Assembly (NCBI GenBank): GCA_900550775.1
Contig: URTH01000140.1
Coordinates: forward strand, 1-5,079
Direction of reading: 5' to 3'
From: an uncultured Eubacteriales bacterium
Lineage (GTDB): Bacteria > Bacillota > Clostridia > Monoglobales > Monoglobaceae
Length of the DNA: 5,079 nt
How positions within the stretch are numbered: the first letter of the stretch is position 1; the number at the start of each line of letters is the position of its first letter. Positions 1 through 5,079 of the stretch are shown here, in pieces. The position numbers were made by a program, and so were the translations under genes. Below the pieces are notes generated by a model that did no database searches, had not been told where the DNA came from, and saw only the letters and a program-made list of their open reading frames with translations.

Positions 1-865
1 CATCGTGAAGATAAGGGATGGAGGGCGCAGCCCCCTCCTTGGATACTGCCATTGCCGCCGCGGCAGAGGCAAGCCTTAATATTTCGGGGATTGGCTGTCC
101 TTTTGCCAGCCCGGCCACAAAATAACCCATAAAGGTATCACCGGCGGCCGTGGTATCCACCGCCTTGACCCGAAAAGCATTTTGATGCCAAACCACACTG
201 CCCTCCCGATAGACAGAGCCGTTTTCGCCCAGGGTCAATACGATGCGCAGATTCGGGTATTGCTCGGCCGCAATCGCCGCACTGCTTTGCGCGTCATCGC
301 CGCCAAAGAGCGCAACTGCCTCAATCTCATTTAAAACCATGTAGGATATCTTATGAAAGTCCAGGCTCCGCAGCGCATCCTGGATCGGGGATGGATTTAA
401 AATGACGGTCATGCCCCTCTGATGGGCGCATGACAGAATGTAAGACAGACAGTTAATCTCGTTTTGCAGCACCAAAATATCTCCCTTTGAAAAATGGGAG
501 AGGACGGCGTCCACATAATCCTCCCGAATCATGGCGTTGGTTCCCGGATAGACAATAATCGCATTCTCGCCCGTCTCGCTGACCTGAATCATCGCATGTC
601 CGTTTTTTTGCGGCATGCGCTGCAGCAGGGCGGTATCTACCGCGTTTTCCTGCAAGGTATGAAGCAGCATGTCACCGTCCGTGCCGATGCAGCCTGCATG
701 GCAAACTCTGCCGCCGGCCTTTGCAATCGCCACCGACTGATTCAGTCCCTTTCCGCCGGCAAACGTCTGTAAATCATCGCTTTTCTGCGTCTCGCCGGGT
801 GCTGCAATATGATGCAGACGATAGACATAATCAATATTACAGGATCCGAAATTTAAAATTTTCAT
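1..865 (-). CDS. rbsK: Ribokinase-family (PfkB) sugar kinase, C-terminus cut by the window edge
   Basis: Cytoplasmic ATP-dependent sugar kinase, most likely phosphorylating D-ribose to ribose 5-phosphate for the pentose phosphate pathway. The 288 visible residues carry the full ribokinase set: N10/D12 in GSCNID near the N-terminus and GGKGLN at 37-42 (sugar binding, first PfkB signature), E136 in LQNEI, NPSP at 158-161, NE at 179-180, TLGENG at 211-216 (nucleotide site), and DTTAAGDTF at 237-245 with the expected catalytic base D243. The AAGD form, rather than GAGD, is also what I recall for E. coli RbsK. The frame is open to the left edge and ends in PSIPYLHD, near the usual family C-terminus, so only some 10-20 residues are probably missing. 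The start at 865 has AAGGAG at 875-880 with a 9-base spacer. It has its own promoter and sits downstream of a terminator, so it is separate from the preceding operon. The substrate is inferred; a deoxyribose or other pentose/nucleoside kinase of the same family is possible. Confidence 0.9.
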   Translation of the reverse strand, partial: MKILNFGSCNIDYVYRLHHIAAPGETQKSDDLQTFAGGKGLNQSVAIAKAGGRVCHAGCIGTDGDMLLHTLQENAVDTALLQRMPQKNGHAMIQVSETGENAIIVYPGTNAMIREDYVDAVLSHFSKGDILVLQNEINCLSYILSCAHQRGMTVILNPSPIQDALRSLDFHKISYMVLNEIEAVALFGGDDAQSSAAIAAEQYPNLRIVLTLGENGSVYREGSVVWHQNAFRVKAVDTTAAGDTFMGYFVAGLAKGQPIPEILRLASAAAAMAVSKEGAAPSIPYLHD

Positions 866-907
866 TGTTCTTCTCTCCTTTGCCGCACGGCGCCTTATTT
901 GCGTTTA

Positions 908-943
908 TGATAGCATTATAACATAATGCTTTTTACAAAAAAA
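908..943 (-). promoter_or_regulatory. Extended -10 promoter of the ribokinase gene
   Basis: On the minus strand, TGTTATAAT (+ positions 915-923) is a perfect TATAAT with an upstream TG, an extended -10 element. At 17-base spacing the -35 position falls in the T-run (about 938-943), giving only a poor TTTTTT hexamer, which an extended -10 can tolerate. Transcription would start near 908, leaving a leader of about 43 bases that contains AAGGAG at 875-880. Confidence 0.6.
912..930. promoter_or_regulatory. Perfect 8-3-8 palindrome over the ribokinase -10: candidate operator
   Basis: AGCATTAT-AAC-ATAATGCT is a perfect inverted repeat with 8-base arms and a 3-base centre. The -10 hexamer (915-920) lies inside it, so a dimeric repressor bound here would block RNA polymerase. 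Sugar-kinase genes in Firmicutes are often controlled by LacI-, GntR- or DeoR-type repressors. The odd-length centre is unlike the typical CG-centred LacI operator, and the regulator cannot be named from this window. Confidence 0.5.
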
Positions 944-973
944 GGACTGTTTTTGCAGAAAAACAGTCCTTTT
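940..973 (-). terminator. Rho-independent terminator of the SLH protein-FNT channel operon
   Basis: Perfect 15-base-pair stem (940-954 against 959-973) with loop GCAG at 955-958. Read on the minus strand, the GGACTG/CAGTCC core is followed by an uninterrupted run of seven T, a strong intrinsic terminator 25 bases past the stop codon of the channel gene. On the plus strand only four T follow the core, so termination there would be weaker, and no plus-strand gene needs it. Confidence 0.85.
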
Positions 974-997
974 CAGTATCGCCCAAGCGATGATCTT

Positions 998-1603
998 CTA
1001 TATGTTTCCCCTTGTCAACAGTCGGTACAGGGTTGCCCCGACGCCGTTAAAGAGGGTAACCAGCAGAATATAGCAGGCGGCATAGCCAAATGTCGGCCAC
1101 GAATGCACATATAGGGTAAAATAGCACATGTCAGCAATGCTATGCTCAAAACCGCAGATAATGAATGCCATAATGCAAAGTACGATGCCCAAAACCCGAT
1201 GAAGATCACTTTTGTGGTAGCGGTAGTTATGGATTGCAATATACATCATCATGCCGCAAAACATTGCCAAAATTGCGGTTTGCAGGGGATTTTGCCCCAT
1301 CTTTCCCTGAATCAGCAGCGAAACCCTCTCCGTCAGCTCCGGCTTTGCAAGGCGCAGCAGCAGAGCCACAATCACGCCGCCCGTCAGGTTGCCCAGCCAT
1401 GTCACGGCAATGGCCGCCTTTTCGGTTGTTTCAAAGAAATAGCTGACCTTTCCGGTGTAGAGGTTCAGGTTTAGCACACAAATGGTAAACAGCGCTACCG
1501 AAAACAAGAACGCACCCACGATTTGATTGCTGCAGGAAAGATAGGCAGCCGCACCGACTGCAATCGCCGCGCCGGCCGCGGCTGCTGATTGAAAATCCCT
1601 CAT
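998..1603 (-). CDS. Short formate/nitrite transporter (FNT) family channel
   Basis: Integral membrane channel for small monovalent anions (formate, nitrite, hydrosulfide or similar), acting as a pentamer in known FNT proteins. Family signs, numbered from the ATG at 1609: the N-terminal AGAAIAVGAAAYL helix, NLNLYTGK at 47-54 (the broken-helix region of FocA-like channels), GNLTGG at 73-78, K103 ahead of a long helix, and GFEHSIADM at 153-161, with H156 matching the central pore histidine. About six hydrophobic segments are visible. At 201 residues it is much shorter than FocA or NirC (roughly 270-285), with little N- or C-terminal extension. Two ATGs are possible. AGGAG (1613-1617) is 3 bases from the one at 1609 but 9 from the one at 1603, so 1603 is preferred. 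It follows the SLH gene by 26 bases with no visible promoter between, so the two are probably one transcript. The substrate cannot be assigned from sequence. Confidence 0.88.
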   Translation of the reverse strand: MRDFQSAAAAGAAIAVGAAAYLSCSNQIVGAFLFSVALFTICVLNLNLYTGKVSYFFETTEKAAIAVTWLGNLTGGVIVALLLRLAKPELTERVSLLIQGKMGQNPLQTAILAMFCGMMMYIAIHNYRYHKSDLHRVLGIVLCIMAFIICGFEHSIADMCYFTLYVHSWPTFGYAACYILLVTLFNGVGATLYRLLTRGNI

Positions 1604-1612
1604 TGTCATTGA

Positions 1613-1617
1613 CTCCT
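1613..1617 (-). promoter_or_regulatory. Ribosome binding site that decides the FNT start
   Basis: AGGAG on the minus strand lies between the stop codon of the SLH gene and the tandem starts ATG-ACA-ATG. Only 3 bases separate it from the first ATG and 9 from the second, favouring initiation at 1603 over 1609. Confidence 0.65.
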
Positions 1618-1629
1618 ATGCTGCTTCAT

Positions 1630-4600
1630 TTACTTTGCGATCCAATTTTGATGTACGCGCATCAGAATGGCCGCTGCCTCGGCACGGGTTGCCATCGCTT
1701 TCGGGCTAAAGGTGCCATCCGGGTTTCCGGACATCAATCCGTACTTTGCGGCAGAGGAAACCGCCTCCTTGGCATCCTCGGCGATCTCTGCGCTGTCTTG
1801 ATAGGAAACGGCATCCGTCTCCTTTACCGCGCCGGTGTCAAAGCCCTTTTCTCCAACATAGCGCATCAGAATCATCGCCATCTGTTCGCGTGTGACATTT
1901 TCCTCCGGCGCAAACAACGTATCCGTCACACCGTTTACAATACCGTTTTCCTTTGCCCAGGCCACTGCCGGAGCATACCAGGTATCCGCCGCGACATCCG
2001 CAAACGCAGCAGCCGCATCGGTCTTTGCCGCGCCGTCCATCCGATAGAGTACGGTAACAAACATGGCACGGGTCATCGCGTCCTCCGGCGCAAACCGATC
2101 TGCCGAAATGCCCTGCATCAGCTTTGCGCGGCAAACATACTGTACCATATTAAAATACCACATATTGGCGTCAACGTCAAGGAAGGCAGGAATATCTTCT
2201 TGCTCCGTCTCCTTTTCTGCATCAGAGGCTGCGGTCTGACCGCTGTTTTTTACAGCATTGCCGCGGTTACTGCCGTTGCCGCTCCATATTTTTGCATCCT
2301 CTTCTTTTGTATAGTCCGCCGTATAATAAAGCGTGATTGCATCGCCGTTTTGCACCTTATAATCCAATATGCCAACCGCCGGTGATTTTCCGTTCACCTG
2401 ATAGAGCCAGCCGGAGTTTGCGCCGCGATCGAACTGCGAAAGCGTCTGACCCTGCCATGTCACCGACTGAATGTAGCCGTCCTCAACCCCGACCGCACTC
2501 ATATTGGCGCTGCCCAGGCCTTTTCTGATGACGTCTGCCGCACTGTCTCCCTTTTTCGCGGTCACATTTGCCGAAAGCCAGGCGGTATTATTCTCTGCCA
2601 AAACCTTTAGGCTGACCGTAACGGTATCGCTCTCTGCCGATCCTTGCGAAGCATCGCCGCTCTCAGCAGGCTCCTCCTCTGCCTTGCCGGCGGCGGAGGC
2701 CGTATACTGCTTTCGCTCGGTCTTTACCAGTGTCTCGCCCTGTATCTTTTGGCTGTATACGTTAAACGCATCGCTCTTTTTCATCTGTTCCAGCACGACC
2801 AAAGCGCGGAATCCCTGTTCTGTTGCAAGGGCTTTCGCCTTTTCCCCCTGGGTGCCGGAAACATATCCTGCGGTAAATCCGTCACCGTTATCGTTTTGGT
2901 AGAGCAGCACCGCATCGGCAAGACTGCCGCCGACCTTTACAAAACGGGAATCGTCAGACGGAGAAATCCCCATCGCAGCCAGGCCGCAAATCACCATGGC
3001 ATCGGAATTGATGTTGCCGAACGAGCCGTTTTCACTCTGGGCGCGGCTCAGCCCCTCGATGGCACGGTCAGCAAGCTCCTTTGCCGCCGGGTCGGTATCA
3101 TAAAGCCGTGCCAGCGCAGCCAGTGCCGTGCCGGTGGTATCAACGTCATCGTATTTTTCCGTTCCCCAGATGGAATAGAAGAGACCGTTTTCGCCCTGAG
3201 CGGACGTCAGTGTCTGAACCATTGCGCTGCGCTGCGCATCGGTCAGCACAAGCTGCCCGGCTTCTTCGGCAAGCAGCACCCACGGCGCGATGTACTGACT
3301 CTCGCCATAGCGCATATTTTGCATTTTCTCTGCGTTGCTATAAGATATCTGACTGCCATAGGGGGTCAGGTTTGCCGTATCGGTATCCAGTGCGGATAAG
3401 ATAATTTCGCCCTTGGCACGGTCTGTCACCAGCGCATTGTCGGATGCCAGTGCATTGACGGTCAGATTGCGGTAATTGTCCTTATCGGTCGTATTTTCGC
3501 CAAAGCCCAGCTTTTCATAAACCGCCATGTCAAAGACAACCCATTCGCCCGATCGGTTTGCATAGGTTTTTGCGATACTGTCCATCAGTTTCCGCGATGC
3601 GTCCTCAGATCCCGGATAGATATGAACCGTAATCGGCTTGCGCAGACAGTTTCCGCTTTGGTCGCTCCACATAAGGGTTGCCGTCTCGGTGACAATGCTC
3701 CCCGTTTCATTTTTCTTTGCCAAACGGATTCCCTGTGCATCACAAATCAAATAACCGTGTTGCATATCTTTTTCGCCCTGGCTGCACGAAAACGCAACCG
3801 TCTCGTCCGCAATGCTGCCGTCCTTTAACGGGGTGATTGCCTCACCCGCGGAAACTTTTGACGAAACCGCATACACGGCCGCATACTTTTGCGATTCGGT
3901 TAAAAGAAGCTGATCGGTCATGTCGGCAAGCACCGCATCGTTTGTGCCGCTCCCGGTTACCCGTTCCGCGGCGATCGTTCCCCTGCCGTACAGGCGGCCG
4001 GTCTTGCCGTCTGCGCCGCACAGCGCCGCCTCAACCCAACAGTCCGTGATGGCAGGATAGCACTCACCGGCCTGATAGCCGGCCTGACCCAAAAGGCCGC
4101 CCACATAGGCGCCCGGCGCATGGATGGCGCCAAGGCTCGCGCAACCGGTAAGCTGCGTGCAATTTTTATTGCTGCCAACCATACCGCCGACATAGGCGTT
4201 TGCATCGGCGCCGGTCACCATCACCAGTCCGTCGCCGGTACAGTCAACCAACCGCAAACAGATATCCTTCCACGCATAGTCCATATTGGCGTCATAGCCG
4301 CCGATCAGACCGCCGACGCCGGCGCTGCCCCGTGCAAGCGCAGAAACATTTACACGGCTCACGCATTGTTCCAGAGTGACATTGCCCCTGGCTCTTCCGG
4401 CGATGCCGCCGACATAGGCGTACGGCTCAGAACAATAAACCTCACCGCAAACGGTAAGGTTTTTCACCGTTGCATCCTCCAGGCATCCAAAAAAGCCAAA
4501 ATAACTGAGATCGGGATCATCGACCGTTACGGTTACGGTATGTCCGTCACCGTCAAACGTACCGCGAAACGGAAACACCGCATTCTTTCCAAACGGCGTC

Positions 4601-4842
4601 CAGCTGCCGTCTATGACAATGTCATCGGCAAGACGCACACAAATATCGGAATTGTTCCCGTCATTAACGGCAGCGGCCAGCTGAACGAGCGCATCGGCGC
4701 TTTCAATCAAATACGGATTTTCCGCAGTACCGACCTCGCTTTGTGCATCCGCAAAGGCCGGCAGCATCATGCTGCTCAGCACGCAGGAAATTGCCAGCAG
4801 CAAAACGGCACACCGGCGCAGAATAGAATTTTTCTTCATCAT
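1630..4842 (-). CDS. Cell-wall-anchored protein: GLUG repeats, alpha/alpha-toroid, DUF4430, three SLH domains
   Basis: Secreted surface protein of 1070 residues. A signal peptide (Lys/Arg-rich start, hydrophobic 12-27) with probable cleavage after AFA at 29-31 is followed by a beta-helix-like region (about 37-300) with four GLUG-type motifs: YVGGIAG 143, VGGLIGG 176, YVGGMVG 217, YVGGLLG 246. Residues about 412-700 form helical repeats of the prenyltransferase/squalene-cyclase toroid class (AQGENGLF 548, DVDTTGTALAAL 566, AQSENGSFG 601, ATEQGFRAL 673). A Glu/Ser/Gly linker (711-740) leads to DUF4430 (741-842; SGWLYQVNG 810, GDAITLYYT 833), which resembles the transcobalamin C-terminal domain. 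After a polar linker come three SLH domains (about 886-935, 947-998, 1014-1065; TRAE at 1052), which in known proteins bind pyruvylated wall polysaccharide. Toroid plus DUF4430 suggests small-ligand, perhaps corrinoid, binding; this is inference. The start at 4842 or 4839 is served by GAGAGGGA at 4848-4855. The FNT channel gene follows 26 bases downstream. The ligand is unknown. Confidence 0.92.
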   Translation of the reverse strand: MMKKNSILRRCAVLLLAISCVLSSMMLPAFADAQSEVGTAENPYLIESADALVQLAAAVNDGNNSDICVRLADDIVIDGSWTPFGKNAVFPFRGTFDGDGHTVTVTVDDPDLSYFGFFGCLEDATVKNLTVCGEVYCSEPYAYVGGIAGRARGNVTLEQCVSRVNVSALARGSAGVGGLIGGYDANMDYAWKDICLRLVDCTGDGLVMVTGADANAYVGGMVGSNKNCTQLTGCASLGAIHAPGAYVGGLLGQAGYQAGECYPAITDCWVEAALCGADGKTGRLYGRGTIAAERVTGSGTNDAVLADMTDQLLLTESQKYAAVYAVSSKVSAGEAITPLKDGSIADETVAFSCSQGEKDMQHGYLICDAQGIRLAKKNETGSIVTETATLMWSDQSGNCLRKPITVHIYPGSEDASRKLMDSIAKTYANRSGEWVVFDMAVYEKLGFGENTTDKDNYRNLTVNALASDNALVTDRAKGEIILSALDTDTANLTPYGSQISYSNAEKMQNMRYGESQYIAPWVLLAEEAGQLVLTDAQRSAMVQTLTSAQGENGLFYSIWGTEKYDDVDTTGTALAALARLYDTDPAAKELADRAIEGLSRAQSENGSFGNINSDAMVICGLAAMGISPSDDSRFVKVGGSLADAVLLYQNDNGDGFTAGYVSGTQGEKAKALATEQGFRALVVLEQMKKSDAFNVYSQKIQGETLVKTERKQYTASAAGKAEEEPAESGDASQGSAESDTVTVSLKVLAENNTAWLSANVTAKKGDSAADVIRKGLGSANMSAVGVEDGYIQSVTWQGQTLSQFDRGANSGWLYQVNGKSPAVGILDYKVQNGDAITLYYTADYTKEEDAKIWSGNGSNRGNAVKNSGQTAASDAEKETEQEDIPAFLDVDANMWYFNMVQYVCRAKLMQGISADRFAPEDAMTRAMFVTVLYRMDGAAKTDAAAAFADVAADTWYAPAVAWAKENGIVNGVTDTLFAPEENVTREQMAMILMRYVGEKGFDTGAVKETDAVSYQDSAEIAEDAKEAVSSAAKYGLMSGNPDGTFSPKAMATRAEAAAILMRVHQNWIAK

Positions 4843-4876
4843 GACAATCCCTCTCTTATCATTTTATTTATAGGGA

Positions 4877-4896
4877 CTGCGGCATATCCGCCGCAG
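4877..4896 (-). promoter_or_regulatory. GC-rich hairpin in the leader of the SLH gene
   Basis: Perfect 7-base-pair stem CTGCGGC (4877-4883) / GCCGCAG (4890-4896) with a 6-base loop. It is the only strongly GC-rich element in an AT-rich leader, about 20 bases upstream of the ribosome binding site. No T-run follows on the minus strand, so it does not look like a terminator. An mRNA-stabilising or translation-modulating stem is possible, but no known riboswitch class was recognised. Confidence 0.45.
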
Positions 4897-4911
4897 CATT
4901 AGTTTTTAGAT

Positions 4912-4930
4912 TAGGCGCACGGGAGTCGAA
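4912..4930 (-). other. Fragment resembling a tRNA 3' end (T-loop to acceptor strand)
   Basis: On the minus strand, TTCGACTCCCGTGCGCCT reads like the T-loop, 3' T-stem strand and acceptor strand of a tRNA. The preceding bases (ATTGTG) do not pair with CCCGT, and no anticodon arm, D arm or 5' acceptor strand lies upstream, so this is not a tRNA gene. It could be an attachment-site remnant or chance; the match is short. Confidence 0.25.
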
Positions 4931-4939
4931 CACAATATG

Positions 4940-5011
4940 GTTTAAGCAGGCAAATTTGTGAAAATACTGCGTTTTTGCCTTGTCTTTCACACAAATTTGC
5001 TCTGTTTAAAC
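4940..5011. repeat. Long imperfect inverted repeat upstream of the SLH gene
   Basis: Arms of about 25 bases (4940-4964 and 4985-5011) surround a loop of about 20 bases. The core GCAAATTTGTG / CACAAATTTGC (4950-4960, 4990-5000) and the outer GTTTAA / TTAAAC match perfectly; the rest needs one substitution and small bulges. Neither strand has a T-run after it, so it is not an ordinary terminator. Each arm also contains the 8-base palindrome CAAATTTG, with centres 41 bases apart (about four helical turns), so it could be a pair of protein-binding sites, an mRNA leader hairpin or a small mobile-element remnant. Confidence 0.6.
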
Positions 5012-5037
5012 TCTCCGACCCTGTAAGCAAAAAAATG

Positions 5038-5068
5038 ATTATATTTTTGTTTCCGGCGGACGAAGCAA
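5038..5068 (-). promoter_or_regulatory. Possible promoter of the SLH-FNT operon
   Basis: A perfect TATAAT occurs on the minus strand at 5038-5043. The best -35-like hexamer is TTGCTT at 5063-5068, with a long 19-base spacer, so the match is weak. If used, it would give a leader of nearly 190 bases that includes the inverted repeat and the GC-rich hairpin. Transcription could instead enter from genes beyond the right edge. Confidence 0.3.
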
Positions 5069-5079
5069 GGCTAACGCCC

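Larger units (their letters stand above)
4843..5079. other. AT-rich non-coding leader region
   Basis: No credible coding frame or complete RNA gene was found on either strand between the SLH gene start and the right edge. The content is the inverted repeat, tRNA-like fragment, hairpin and possible promoter listed separately. The conserved B12 box of cobalamin riboswitches was searched for by eye, because of the downstream gene, and was not seen. Confidence 0.55.

Noticed and set aside
494..772. Open frame of 92 codons on the plus strand
   Set aside because: It is antisense to the ribokinase core, including the GGKG region, which is clearly coding on the minus strand.
1603..2385. Open frame of 260 codons on the plus strand
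   Set aside because: It lies antisense to the SLH domains, which are unmistakable on the minus strand. Its product is rich in Arg, Cys, His and Ile with no recognisable domain, as expected for the complement of a real gene.
2644..3399. Open frame of 251 codons on the plus strand
   Set aside because: It is antisense to the toroid and DUF4430 region. The product has no family signature and no convincing ribosome binding site was seen.
3000..3600. Terpene (squalene/hopene) cyclase activity
   Set aside because: The DxDD acid motif is incomplete (DVDT), the protein is exported, and DUF4430 and SLH domains follow, all pointing to a binding protein.
4783..4842. Possible lipoprotein signal (AISC, residues 17-20) in the SLH protein
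   Set aside because: The -3 residue is Ala rather than the preferred Leu, and hydrophobic sequence continues past the cysteine to a good AFA cleavage site at 29-31. SLH domains already provide anchoring.
4120..4902. Open frame of 260 codons on the plus strand running past the start of the SLH gene
   Set aside because: It mirrors the GLUG-repeat region; its regular composition comes from the complement of the repeats, and it ends without a terminator or neighbour.
4940..5011. Integron attC site or intrinsic terminator
   Set aside because: The ends do not fit the RYYYAAC/GTTRRRY pattern of attC, and there is no T-run after either arm.
4843..5079. Cobalamin riboswitch suspected from the transcobalamin-like domain downstream
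   Set aside because: Neither the B12 box nor a related conserved core was found by eye on the minus strand; a covariance-model search would be decisive.

Overview
This window most likely comes from an anaerobic clostridial Firmicute, in the range of gut Oscillospiraceae or Lachnospiraceae. This is inferred from the gene content (a surface protein with three SLH domains, GLUG repeats and a DUF4430 domain; a short clostridial-type formate/nitrite channel), strong AGGAG-type ribosome binding sites, and moderately GC-rich coding DNA between AT-rich intergenic stretches. No marker gene is present, so genus and species cannot be named.

All three genes lie on the minus strand, so the window reads from right to left. 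(1) Positions 5079-4843 are an AT-rich leader with no visible gene. It contains a long imperfect inverted repeat, a short fragment resembling a tRNA 3' end, a weak possible promoter and a GC-rich hairpin close to the ribosome binding site. (2) Positions 4842-1630 encode a 1070-residue secreted protein with, in order, a signal peptide, a GLUG beta-helix-like region rich in cysteine, an alpha/alpha-toroid of the prenyltransferase/squalene-cyclase repeat type, a DUF4430 (transcobalamin-like C-terminal) domain and three SLH cell-wall anchors. (3) After a gap of about 26 bases comes a short FNT-family anion channel (1603-998), probably translated from the same mRNA. (4) A strong intrinsic terminator (940-973) closes this two-gene unit. 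(5) Immediately downstream, an extended -10 promoter buried in a perfect 8-3-8 palindrome drives a ribokinase-family sugar kinase, whose last few residues run off the left edge.

The most interesting point is the toroid plus DUF4430 pair in the large protein. It has the same domain order as animal intrinsic factor and transcobalamin, which hold cobalamin between an alpha/alpha barrel and a beta domain. Here the pair is displayed on a bacterial cell wall and apparently co-transcribed with a small-anion channel. Cobalamin or another small ligand is a hypothesis only, and no cobalamin riboswitch was recognised in the leader. The ribokinase looks like a separately regulated catabolic gene.
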